From Amoebidium appalachense (Eukaryota; Ichthyosporea), in assembly GCA_963693365.1 (NCBI GenBank), contig CAVNZM010000001.1, positions 2,108,001 through 2,172,000 of the forward strand: a stretch of DNA of 64,000 bases. Direction: 5' to 3'. Positions 53,741-63,196 of this stretch are shown one piece after another. Below the pieces are notes generated by a model that worked only from the letters and a program-made list of their open reading frames with translations, was not told the origin of the DNA and made no database searches. The number at the start of each line of letters is the position of its first letter. Position 1 is the stretch's first letter. Both the position numbers and the translations under genes were made by a program.

Positions 53741-53829
53741 TGCCGTGGTTTACAACCATTGCAGGTTCACTTTCGTCCAAGGGGATGTCCCCCTAGAGGC
53801 AACACACGTCCCGGAGTAGTTTTCATAGA
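53741..53829 (+). repeat. DIRS repeat B2
   Basis: 89-bp copy of B1. It marks the 3' end of the DIRS element; sequence beyond it differs. Confidence 0.9.
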
Positions 53830-54032
53830 TTTGATTGGTTTATCGATTTCACATTCCTGAGTATAAAAGGAACTTCATCTTGAAATAAATATCAAGCAGT
53901 CGAATTCATTTCCTATGGTCCCAGTAATCGTTCCACCTCTCCGGTTGTGTTTCTCCCGTGTGTCTCTGTGTTGTGTATAACATAACACCCATCTGTGCTC
54001 TCTGCTTCCCCGTTTACCCACACAAAACAACA
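53830..54032 (+). repeat. Copia-type LTR (D-related), solo or 3'
   Basis: Ends CACAAAACAACA like the LTR of D and shares a TATAAAAGGAAC box and a CTGTGCTCTCTGCT segment with it. No primer site follows, so this is a solo or 3' LTR. It is too diverged from D's LTR to be the same element's other end. The left end abuts DIRS B2. Confidence 0.55.
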
Positions 54033-54289
54033 CGGAACGTGCGGTGCCTGTCGGCCCTCAAGTAACGGTTGGCGAGCCTGGCCGTGTATTCGAGCTCGTT
54101 CTCGGCCCGGGTAAAGGCCTCGAGCTCCCCGTCGACGCCGTCGGTGTGAGTCTCGTCCTCGTCGTCAGGGATGAACCGTGCTGCCAGACGTTTCTGGCCG
54201 AGCGTACGGGTGACCATCTCGTCGCGCTCCTCGTCGTACTGTTGCTCGTATATACGAGCCGGGGGGTTTACGCTGTTTACTCGAGGCAA
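54033..54289 (-). pseudogene. Possible host coding fragment, LTR-interrupted
   Basis: The minus frame begins MPRVNSVNPPARIYEQQYDE and stays open to about 54033, where the LTR starts and supplies a stop 8 codons later (54014). It is acidic, with ETHTDGVDGELEAFTRAENE and RLANRYLRADRHR. No domain is recognised and codon use looks coding. It may be an exon of a host gene or a fragment of another element. Confidence 0.4.
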
Positions 54290-54450
54290 AGAGAACCAGT
54301 CTCAGGTATGGGGGGGGGGGTTTTGCTCGGAATATCCCCTCAGCGGTATATCATGATCACGTACATAGATGTCGGGTGGTGACTATATATCAGGGTTTAC
54401 TTTCTCTACGAAACACCATAAAGACTACAAGGAGAAATCAATTAGTTGGG

Positions 54451-54457
54451 GTTCCCC

Positions 54458-54458
<1 letters not shown>
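54451..54458 (+). repeat. LINE2 target-site duplication, left copy
   Basis: GTTCCCCG, repeated at 58988-58995 at the other end of LINE2. Confidence 0.65.

Positions 54459-54507
<49 letters not shown>
54459..54507 (-). other. LINE2 poly(A) tail
   Basis: 49 uninterrupted T on plus directly after the 3' UTR end. A long pure tail suggests recent insertion. Confidence 0.85.
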
Positions 54508-54511
<4 letters not shown>

Positions 54512-54594
54512 GGGCTCCCCTCGGGACACTCGGTATCAGCTGGTTGTGTGTGTGTGTGTGTGTGTGTGTGTTTGTGTGTGTGTGCGCGCGTGCG

Positions 54595-57500
54595 CTATAA
54601 TTTTGTAGTGATGTGTTTCTCAAGCCAATCAATACATCTAATAAACAGGTCGTAGTTACGCGTGTTTAGTATAAAATCAAGGATGTTGTAATTTACAGGT
54701 AGGCTATCTTTCTGGGTGTCTGTTGTGAATGTGACGTGTGTGTGTTGCGGTATTATGTGGTCTATCAAACTACATTTGGCGATACATGACCGGTTAAACT
54801 GGTGTGTGTGTGTGTTGTTTGGGCATGCAAATGATGCCACCTTATACTTATTAGATCTCCACTGTATAGCACGTGTACAGTAAAAGCGTGGTAATTGATC
54901 AATAATACCATCAGCTAGAGAAAGACCAGTTCTACAGGAAGGTAATATGTATTTAGGTGTTATACACTTGCGAGTGCCATATTTGGCAATATGGTTGAGG
55001 CGGTCAGTATATATAAAACGAGACATAAGGCTTAGTTTTTCAAGGTGTATGCTTTCATCGGGTCTAGTGTCGTGTGGTATCTTTTTCCATTTGTTATATT
55101 GCGTGATTATCTTGTGATTGTGTACATGTTTAATAAGTAAGTGGCAGTCCAAAGTCACACACACACTATTGCGGGGTTTATTTGTATTTGTGCCCAGGGG
55201 AGAAGGGGAGAGAGAGGGGGGGAAAGAGGGGAGAGGTGAGGAGGGGACAGGTCGGATAGAGAAGAGAGGGTGGGAGGGCAAATACTTCTTTAAGCGGCTT
55301 ATGTGCTTATTGAATTTCAGCGCGAGATAGGATACTCTAGCAGCTATTGGGACCAGACCATATATCGAGAGCGTTACAGGCCCAGGTTTACAACAGTTGT
55401 TAGATAGAAAGGAGGCAACTTCTGCTTCAAGGAAATTTGCCAAGGGTTTAAGCGCTCTAGTTCTCTCTTTCTTGATCCAAGCGGCGAGAAGGGGTAAACC
55501 ATATTCACATGCCGGGAAGACAAAAGTGCGAATAAATGTAAGTCTAATAGAAGGATGGAGGGGTGTGTCTTTAAAAATATTAGCCGAGAAGAAAGCTAAC
55601 CGCTTACGAGCCAACTCTACCCTCTTTTCGACCATATGGGGAAACATAACACCAACAGAATCAACCGGAACACCAAGATATTTGTATTCTGGAACTATAG
55701 GTACAGGTTTAGATGATAATGTAAATGTGTGTAAATTGTTAGCTATATCAGGTACAAGAACACCACATTTGTCTATGTTAAGGATCATAAGGTTTGCCTT
55801 GCACCACTCTGACACTACATCGAACAATCTTTGCAGGCGTCTAGGGGTACGGGCAAGGAGGGACAGATCATCAGCATAGAGAAGTGCAGGCGGAAAGTTA
55901 TTAATAGGGTCATCGTTTTCGGCGTAAATCTTGACAGCCAAATCATCTATAAATAGGTTAAACAAAAAGGGGCTAAGCAATGAACCCTGCAAGAGACCTC
56001 TAGTACGAGCAAAACCATATGAAAGATGCCCATTAACCACAGCTCTACCATAGGTTTGAGACAAGAGTGCTTCTAACAGAACACCAATGCAGTGTGGTAC
56101 ACCCCGTGCAGCAAGCTTTTCCCATAGGAGACCAGGGGAGACAGAATCGTAAGCAGTTTTCCAATCAATAAAGCCAACATATTGTGCACCAACTTGCATA
56201 GAATCGTGCAGTGCCATTATTTGAACATAACATGAATTGTTTTTACGAAAAGCGGATTGGCATGGGTGTATGTGAAGAATAGATTGAAACCTAGGGTGAT
56301 GTGCAAATAACCTAAGTAAGCAAGCTTCAAAGAATCTACGAACAACCTGGGTTAGTGTAATGGGGCGAAACTTTAAGGATGATATGGGGCCCTCAGAGTC
56401 CTTCTTAACTATGGGGATCACTAAGGTATCTAACCAAGATGACGGGACATGTCCACATTTAACACACCAAGAAAAGAGAGAGCTTAACATGATAGTAAGA
56501 TCAGGTTTAATAGCACGATCACTTTCCTTTTGTGGGTAGGAGGGAACAAGGATTTTAAGAAACCCAGCAGGGAGTCCATCAGGTCCACAAGACTTACTAG
56601 AGCTATAACTAGATATCACAGACCATATGGCATCGGGACTGAAAAAGGGGAGGATCGATTCTATGGGGATAGATGGGTCTACAGGCCACACAATAGGTTT
56701 CTGAGCGGGGGTCCTATCTTTAAACAGTTCCGAGAAATACTTATCAGAGTCTATGAGGGGGTCTCCAGTGGTATCACCAATAATACGAGCAGGGGGGCCA
56801 AATCGATTCATACTAGCAAGCCGGCGCAAGCTTTCCTTTTGAGACAGGGGTTCACCTAGTCTAGCGGGAGTGGTGTTTGGTAACAAGAGAGCATCGGGAT
56901 ATTCCTTCCTACCACCGCCAGCATAATCACCGAGATCTATCAAATCATCAACAATAAAGTTAGTGCATGTATCTAGTACGAGATGTGAATCTGGCCTGGC
57001 TTGTGCAGATTCTAATAGGCGCATATATATAGGGTGTTTCGTAGCATAGCATACACATACATCAACTCTACCCCACTGTGACTTAAGCTGGGATAGACGG
57101 AGGCGAAAGGTGGGAGGGGGAGGGGGGAGCAGATCAAGGGAGATCTTAGGTAGGAAAAGGATAGGAGAGTGGTCAGATGACCTAGAGAGGTTAGGAGGGA
57201 GAGAGAGTTTTGACATGGTTGATGGCCAAAAGGCCACTCCCCAGTCGGTGTTGTGGGCATGGGATATTTGAGGGAACCGCAAAGTGTGACTTTGGACATA
57301 CCTTGCTAAAGGGATAGCACGCTCCGGGGGCTTAGATGGGTACCCGACACTCACTTGCAGTGTGTCTGTGTGGTGGAGTCGCGTGTTAAAATCACCTAAA
57401 ATAACAGTGGACATTGGTAACTGTGACAACTCGTGAGTCAATTCGACAACCGACATAGATGGTGGGTAATATACAAAAGTAAAAACATTAGAAAGAAACT

Positions 57501-57795
57501 CTATAGAAACCGAGAATTCCGTTTTTGCTACCGGTTTGCACTTCACTCTCACGTGTGGTGCGGCAAGTACAATAATGCCTCGGTTTTTCGCGTAACCGGG
57601 GTGTGTGGATGTGTCGACCAATGTAGAGTTGAATTTGTGGTGGTTTTTAAACTGTGTTTCGCAAATCACTGTAAACGTGTGGTTGTTTGTCTGTTGTTGT
57701 ATGTAGCTGATTTTATCGTCGAGTGTCCCGGGGGGGAGGCCCTTTTGGGGGCCCAGTGTCCGAGCATTCCAGAAGAAGAAGGATAAATTAGGCAT
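54595..57795 (-). CDS. LINE2 ORF2: endonuclease-reverse transcriptase
   Basis: 1066 residues with no stop. Endonuclease at residues 1-215: SFFFWNARTLG, VICETQF, VILGDFNTRL (about 132-141) and SSDHSPILFLP (about 206-216). RT: RPITLTQVVRRFFEACL, FIDWKTAYDSVSPGL (catalytic Asp), RGLLQGSLLSPFLFN and active site ALLYADDLSLLAR (YADD at about 640). The C-terminus has a few Cys/His residues but no clear zinc motif and no RNase H. It nicks chromosomal DNA and primes cDNA from the nick. Its ATG overlaps the end of ORF1, implying termination-reinitiation or a similar coupling. Confidence 0.93.
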   Translation of the reverse strand: MPNLSFFFWNARTLGPQKGLPPGTLDDKISYIQQQTNNHTFTVICETQFKNHHKFNSTLVDTSTHPGYAKNRGIIVLAAPHVRVKCKPVAKTEFSVSIEFLSNVFTFVYYPPSMSVVELTHELSQLPMSTVILGDFNTRLHHTDTLQVSVGYPSKPPERAIPLARYVQSHTLRFPQISHAHNTDWGVAFWPSTMSKLSLPPNLSRSSDHSPILFLPKISLDLLPPPPPTFRLRLSQLKSQWGRVDVCVCYATKHPIYMRLLESAQARPDSHLVLDTCTNFIVDDLIDLGDYAGGGRKEYPDALLLPNTTPARLGEPLSQKESLRRLASMNRFGPPARIIGDTTGDPLIDSDKYFSELFKDRTPAQKPIVWPVDPSIPIESILPFFSPDAIWSVISSYSSSKSCGPDGLPAGFLKILVPSYPQKESDRAIKPDLTIMLSSLFSWCVKCGHVPSSWLDTLVIPIVKKDSEGPISSLKFRPITLTQVVRRFFEACLLRLFAHHPRFQSILHIHPCQSAFRKNNSCYVQIMALHDSMQVGAQYVGFIDWKTAYDSVSPGLLWEKLAARGVPHCIGVLLEALLSQTYGRAVVNGHLSYGFARTRGLLQGSLLSPFLFNLFIDDLAVKIYAENDDPINNFPPALLYADDLSLLARTPRRLQRLFDVVSEWCKANLMILNIDKCGVLVPDIANNLHTFTLSSKPVPIVPEYKYLGVPVDSVGVMFPHMVEKRVELARKRLAFFSANIFKDTPLHPSIRLTFIRTFVFPACEYGLPLLAAWIKKERTRALKPLANFLEAEVASFLSNNCCKPGPVTLSIYGLVPIAARVSYLALKFNKHISRLKKYLPSHPLFSIRPVPSSPLPSFPPSLSPSPLGTNTNKPRNSVCVTLDCHLLIKHVHNHKIITQYNKWKKIPHDTRPDESIHLEKLSLMSRFIYTDRLNHIAKYGTRKCITPKYILPSCRTGLSLADGIIDQLPRFYCTRAIQWRSNKYKVASFACPNNTHTHQFNRSCIAKCSLIDHIIPQHTHVTFTTDTQKDSLPVNYNILDFILNTRNYDLFIRCIDWLEKHITTKL

Positions 57796-58972
57796 CGGTT
57801 TGGTCCGACACCTGTGGGGTTGGTTCCCACTTGTCGCTTACGGGGTCGTATGCACGACCTTCCGCCAGCGCGAACAGTTCGCAGAAGAGCTCGATTTCCA
57901 TCTCGCATCGGCGTTTGCGCTCGAGCAGTTTCTCACCAGAAAACATTGGTTCCTTCGTGTCCGTGTCTATCACGCTCGTAGCATCGTTTTCCAACTTTGC
58001 GAGGAACTCTTTTGCCTTGCTGATGCGTACACGACAACGTGTGGCGCACGCATTCTTAGCAGACACTTTACGTTCTTTGTCTGCTTTCTGAATGTTTTCC
58101 GGCGCGCATGGGTCGTAGCTTGGGAGGTGGGTGAAGAAGCTTCCACACCCCTTTGTCGCGTCACGGATGAACGCACGGTTATAGTCGCCCCGTACTGCTA
58201 CTTCCAGCACATCGTGTCCAATGAAGGACAGACAAAGGATGCGAGAGCACCGGAAGCCGAGAGCCTTGAAGATGGACCACATGGCCCTGTGTGGGCGTCT
58301 GCCGTGCTTGACTTTGAAATACACCCTCTCGTATTTGGGTGGGATGTTGATGTTACCGTTTGCTTGGGTGTTCCCCTTAGCCGGCGGTTTGGGAGGGGAG
58401 TTGCGGCGGTACTCGTTGCCTGCAAGAATGCTGGCATATGTTTCCTTGGCAATTTGGCGGAGCTCGGGTGTTTCACGAGAGTTCGCATATTCTAGGAACT
58501 CTGCCGGGAGCTGTGCTTCCGGTCCTGTGTTGTTTTGTGTTGGGGTGGAAATGTCTCCGTCGCGAGATGTTTGCTCATGAGTTTTGGGGTTTTGCGATCC
58601 ACTAATGTTTAGCTGGGCTGTGAGTGAATCAATGGTGAGCTTGAGTTGGGTATTTTCTGTTTGGAGTTTTTCTATCATGTTCTTGAGTGGTAACAGCTCA
58701 TTTAGCTGTTTCTTAACGAGGGCAAGTTCTGCCAGTACTGTATCAACCGAAAGTTTCGGCATGGTTGTTATTGTGTTTCTACGGAGTGGTGTGGTGTTAT
58801 TCTGAATGGGTAGTGTATTGTAAATAGGTGTTGCGCTTAGTCTAAGGCGATGTTTTTCTGGTTGTGCATCTGTGGTAGGTGTATCTGCTGGACGTTTTAA
58901 TGGTCGCACATGTGTGATGGGTGTAGATGGAACTTTGAAAGAGGTTCTGAAACGATTATAGGCATGTGCCAT
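57788..58972 (-). CDS. LINE2 ORF1: coiled-coil RNA-binding protein
   Basis: 394 residues. A Leu-rich coiled coil at about 72-120 (LALVKKQLNELLPLKNMIEK onward) is followed by a basic linker. A globular part about 210-290 (YERVYFKVKHGRRPHRAMWS, RILCLSFIGHDVLEVAV) could be an RRM-like or transposase_22-like fold. The C-terminal half is Lys/Glu-rich. This resembles L1-type ORF1 proteins that trimerise and coat RNA; the fold is inferred from position and pattern. The stop TAA lies inside the ORF2 start: 8 nt overlap (57788-57795). Confidence 0.85.
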   Translation of the reverse strand: MAHAYNRFRTSFKVPSTPITHVRPLKRPADTPTTDAQPEKHRLRLSATPIYNTLPIQNNTTPLRRNTITTMPKLSVDTVLAELALVKKQLNELLPLKNMIEKLQTENTQLKLTIDSLTAQLNISGSQNPKTHEQTSRDGDISTPTQNNTGPEAQLPAEFLEYANSRETPELRQIAKETYASILAGNEYRRNSPPKPPAKGNTQANGNINIPPKYERVYFKVKHGRRPHRAMWSIFKALGFRCSRILCLSFIGHDVLEVAVRGDYNRAFIRDATKGCGSFFTHLPSYDPCAPENIQKADKERKVSAKNACATRCRVRISKAKEFLAKLENDATSVIDTDTKEPMFSGEKLLERKRRCEMEIELFCELFALAEGRAYDPVSDKWEPTPQVSDQTDA

Positions 58973-58987
58973 GACATGGATGGGGGT

Positions 58988-58995
58988 GTTCCCCG
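58988..58995 (+). repeat. LINE2 target-site duplication, right copy
   Basis: GTTCCCCG, matching 54451-54458. Confidence 0.65.
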
Positions 58996-59580
58996 GCCCT
59001 TAGGGCCACGGATGGCCTGGTTTAGGGGTGGATGCGCGAAGGATACTATTTATTAGCAGATAATAAAGAGCGACATTTGAATCGATGTGTGCGACTGAAT
59101 CGATGTGTTTATAGTTATTTTAAACATGATTTGAATGGTGCCGCCTACGAAGTATATGGAGTACTGACTGGGCTCACCCCGTGTGCCCGAACACTCCCGC
59201 TCTTCCGTGACACCGCCACCATCAAAAAGCGAATTTGGCTGCCGCCGCAGGAGTGATCATCTAAATTCCCCCTTTTAGAAAAAAAATTGAGAGCTACCTA
59301 CCTCAGAATGTATCAGCTGTAGGTGTACATGGTGTGCATGCATGTATGCCCACAGTCTGGTTACTTCAAAGGTCCTGTGATGCCTGTGCTCTGCTGCTGG
59401 TTTGAACCACCACCAGTGGCATATGTGGGTGGCACGGTATCGGACCATGTACACGTGTGTGTACGTGTTGACACGTGTGTGTGTGTTTGCCTGCGCGTGC
59501 GCGCGCGGGCGCGTGTGTGTGTTGGGTAGGGGGGAGAGGAACAAAGTTTGTTTGTGTGCGTGTGCGTGTGTGTTTGTGCG
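58996..59580. other. Host flank, no gene recognised
   Basis: A 74-codon open frame on plus (59032-59256) has no recognisable domain. The DNA becomes GT-rich from 59450 towards the microsatellite. Confidence 0.4.
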
Positions 59581-59594
59581 TGCATGTCCGGCGG

Positions 59595-59752
<158 letters not shown>

Positions 59753-59863
59753 ACGTTGTGTGTGCGTGCGTGCGTTTGGCAGGTGCGTGAGGGTTTATGT
59801 GTGTGTGTGTGCCCTTGGGAGAGATTCTAGAGAGAGACAGGGAGGGGAGGGGGGGGGGGGGGA

Positions 59864-60140
<277 letters not shown>

Positions 60141-60219
60141 AGAGGGAGAGAGAGACAGGGAGGGAAGAGAAAAGGAGGGAGGGAGGGAGAGGGAGAGGGA
60201 GAAGGGCAGGGGAGGTGCG

Positions 60220-60418
60220 GCGGGGGGGGGGGGGGGGGGGGGGGGGGAGGGGGGGAGGGGGGAAGTGGGGCTCGTGTGTGTGGGTGTGTGGGTGGCCCTG
60301 GGTGGATATGTGCACGTGGGTGGGTGGGTGGGCCGGGTGGGTGGTGTTGGGTGAGTGCGCATGCGCGACACATTGTCCAGTGTGTGCACATGCATGCTCG
60401 TGGCTTCATGCCGGAAAT

Positions 60419-60452
<34 letters not shown>
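60220..60452 (+). repeat. Two long G-runs
   Basis: G-runs at about 60221-60259 and 60419-60451, separated by GTGG-rich DNA. Confidence 0.9.
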
Positions 60453-60572
60453 GAAGCCACTCGGAGTGATCATAAATATTAGGGGGGTCTCCATGCTCTG
60501 GAGCTTTGTTCTGACGAAATATATGGGAACCACACGTTCGGTGAGTACGTGGTGTCACGCGCGGCAATGTGC

Positions 60573-60700
<128 letters not shown>

Positions 60701-60782
60701 GTATGGTTGTGTGCGTGTGTGTTGGTTTGTTGGTGTGTGGGCCTGTGAGTGTGCTTCTGTGCACGTATCAGTGTGTGCATGG

Positions 60783-60785
<3 letters not shown>

Positions 60786-60844
<59 letters not shown>
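60786..60844 (+). repeat. T-run followed by G-run
   Basis: About 30 T (60786-60815) then about 29 G (60816-60844). The T-run could be the poly(A) tail of a minus-strand insertion, but no element follows. Confidence 0.85.
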
Positions 60845-60848
<4 letters not shown>

Positions 60849-61199
60849 GCTGTAGTTTGCACGGGGTGCACAGTATTCACCAGCTTGAATATCATTAGTG
60901 CGACAGATACACGGGGTGCATATGTTTCCAATCGAGGGTGTGAAGGTTACGTAGATCGTGCACATCATGAGGTATGATATCGATGTGTGCCATGCACAGA
61001 TGTATGACGTTGTATACAGCAGGTCAGGTATGGCAAGTTCTGCATGCCACAAATGTAAAGGGTTAGCACTGTTATTTAGTAAGCCGTGCTGATTCCAGAA
61101 CAGCTCTGTATGTACGTGGCTTTCCGTATGTGTGTGTGTATGCGCGTGTGTGTGCACATGTCCAAGCTTGTGTGACATTCTGGGCCTCCCGTAGAGGTG

Positions 61200-61615
61200 C
61201 GAGAGGGGAGGAGGGGTTGGCGGGGGGGAGGGGGGAACGGTGAGTGCGACAGTGAGGGTGGGGGTGGTGGTGGTGGTGGGGGGGGGGGGGGGGGGGGGAG
61301 GGGGGTTAGCAACCGTTCGAGTACAAATGCAAATTAATGCACACACATAAAGATAAGTTAATTAAAAGCTACCATCAGGGGAGAGTGTTCCAAGTGACAG
61401 GGACCTCGAGGGCGAGGGAAAGGGGAGAGGGAGCGCGGGGGGAGGGAGGGGGGGGGGGGGGAGGGGCGAAAGAGGTAGAGGACGAAGGGGGGGGGGGGGG
61501 GGGGTAGTAAAGTGTCCTACAGACCCTCTAATGCACGACGGACAACACGGGGAGGGGGGGCATGGGGGGGAAACGGGAAGGAGGGGGGGGGAGAGGGGAA
61601 TGAGGTAGTACTTAC
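61200..61615 (+). repeat. G-rich low-complexity patches
   Basis: G-runs and GGA/GGT words near 61255-61305, 61430-61505 and 61550-61600. No gene was seen between 60845 and 62086. An AATAAA on minus near 61661 could be the poly(A) signal of the methyltransferase gene, about 425 bp past its stop. Confidence 0.7.
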
Positions 61616-62086
61616 GTTTGCTACACATGATTTGTTATTCGTGTGAATAATCGGCCGAGTTTATTTATGTTCGATGATTAGCATATCCGATAGACTTTTT
61701 TACGTGCAATCCTTGTTTCTGGCGTATGCATACAGCACTAAGAACGAGAGTACTGTACTTAATAACTCACATATTTTAGTATCTTAATATTTAGTGCCTG
61801 ACACACCTAAGCTTGTTATACATCATTCAAGTAATTTAATTCATGATCATAAGGCTTATAATATCACGCCGCAGACAACCCCTTAGCCATACTTGTTTGG
61901 AGTCTGAATGATTACGCTTAGGATTTCGCACTCTGTATTTCTCATAGATGAAAACTGATGAACTTCTAATACATAGCACACACAGCTCTTGTATTTCTAA
62001 TAAAAAAAAACTTATGAATGTTCAATTAGCACACATCAACTCTGGTATTTCTAATAGATAAAAACCAGTAAATTTTCATTTACACG

Positions 62087-63196
62087 TTAACGCCTGCGGG
62101 TGATTTCCGGCAACAACGATTTCCAATCAACCTTAACCAAACTGTACTCACACGCTATACCACCGCCAAATTTGGTGTTTGGCTCCTTATGGAAAATTTC
62201 CATTTGCTCCTGCTCGTAAAGAAGCGTGAAAAATCTATCAACCTGTTCGGGTGAGGGTTTAAAGTGACTTGCCATATGAAGCTCTATCTGCATTTGGTCA
62301 ACAGGGGGAAACATACCCCTCTCCAATAAAGGCAAGAGAACTTCCATCTCGCTCCCTTCGATGTCTATCTTAAAGATATCGATATGTTCGTGTCCCAATT
62401 CCTGCATTATCGTTTTGATGGTCTTGTGAGGGACCCTGTTCCTCAGCGTGGCGTTCCGGTCGTCTGCAGAAATGAAATACTGGTGATAGTTGACAAAACC
62501 CGGTTTTCCGACGGGATACCCGAAATCGAACGTGTGCAACTCAACCTGTTTTGCAAAATGTTGGTGCATAGCAAGCTCAAAACTGAAATCATTGTTGGAA
62601 CCGAGGGAATACACAATAGCGGGCCTCTTGATGCGATGCGGGTTACATATCCACTTCCCACCATCACCCCAGTGCCCCAGGCGTCTCTCATAGGGACAAC
62701 TGAATGTAGGCTCCCAATTATCCTGAAAGTATGCGTTCCCTTCTTTTCTACTTCCGGCCCAATTGAAGTTAGCTCTACTCATAGCCATAGGCATGTTGAT
62801 CTGGCGCTTAAACTGCTTGTTGCGAATGAGTCTACGGACCTTCCACCCTTCTACCGTGTCTTTGTGTAGCCCCAGTGTAATAAGTCGGTCGTCTTCATCA
62901 ATTTTGCTGGGGTCCGCATCTGATTCCAAGTTCACCTCTGTCGTATTCGTGGGACCATGATCATAATGGATAGTATTACCCGCCAGTAGTGCACGTGGTG
63001 TGTGCCATTTGTTCGAGTGTGCCACAAAGGAAATGCACAAAAGCAGTAGAACGCAGGCTGCAACAACTCGGTTTCGTTGGGCAGAATTTGACGCGCTGGT
63101 GTAAATTCCCTTCAACCTTTCTGACATTTTGTAATTTTTCTTGTTACTGACTGCCGTCAACGTAACACTGATTTTGGGGTTCTCCATGAGGTGCAC
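62087..63196 (-). CDS. METTL24-like, membrane-anchored putative methyltransferase
   Basis: 369 residues in one exon. A hydrophobic segment at about 43-60 (VVAACVLLLLCISFVAHS) after a short basic N-terminus predicts a type II membrane protein with a lumenal domain. The body fits the Methyltransf_22 (METTL24) family: CPYERRLGHWGDGGKWICNP (about 168-187), VYSLGSNNDFSFELAMH, HTFDFGYPVG, and DIFKIDIEGSEMEVLLPLL (about 275-293) recalling the post-motif of FkbM-type enzymes. The substrate is unknown. Met 4 and Met 24 are alternative starts. It is the only convincing host gene here, and its frame is intact and AT-richer than the elements. Confidence 0.85.
   Translation of the reverse strand: MHLMENPKISVTLTAVSNKKNYKMSERLKGIYTSASNSAQRNRVVAACVLLLLCISFVAHSNKWHTPRALLAGNTIHYDHGPTNTTEVNLESDADPSKIDEDDRLITLGLHKDTVEGWKVRRLIRNKQFKRQINMPMAMSRANFNWAGSRKEGNAYFQDNWEPTFSCPYERRLGHWGDGGKWICNPHRIKRPAIVYSLGSNNDFSFELAMHQHFAKQVELHTFDFGYPVGKPGFVNYHQYFISADDRNATLRNRVPHKTIKTIMQELGHEHIDIFKIDIEGSEMEVLLPLLERGMFPPVDQMQIELHMASHFKPSPEQVDRFFTLLYEQEQMEIFHKEPNTKFGGGIACEYSLVKVDWKSLLPEITRRR

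Larger units (their letters stand above)
42725..53829 (+). mobile_element. DIRS-order retrotransposon copy 2 (PAT/Ngaro-like), RT deleted
   Basis: Gag, a fused RT remnant, tyrosine recombinase and the 3' repeats B1-A2-B2. The left end A1 is missing; the resident LTR abuts it about 60 bp before gag. The recombinase gene is split by element G. With A1 from copy 1 the family structure is A1-ORFs-B1-A2-B2, the split direct repeat arrangement described for PAT, Ngaro and Volvox Kangaroo. Confidence 0.9.
54459..58987 (-). mobile_element. LINE2: two-ORF APE-type LINE with poly(A) tail
   Basis: ORF1 and ORF2 are intact on minus, with a short 3' UTR holding a CA/GT repeat (54545-54585), then 49 T on plus (54459-54507), that is a poly(A) tail. 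An 8-bp GTTCCCCG flanks both ends. Only about 15 bp precede the ORF1 ATG, so the 5' end is either truncated or naturally very short. It differs from LINE1: no RNase H, no zinc knuckles and no minisatellite. Confidence 0.9.

Noticed and set aside
53830-54032. 3' LTR of element D displaced by nesting
   Set aside because: Similarity to D's 5' LTR is limited to short blocks, too low for two LTRs of one element.
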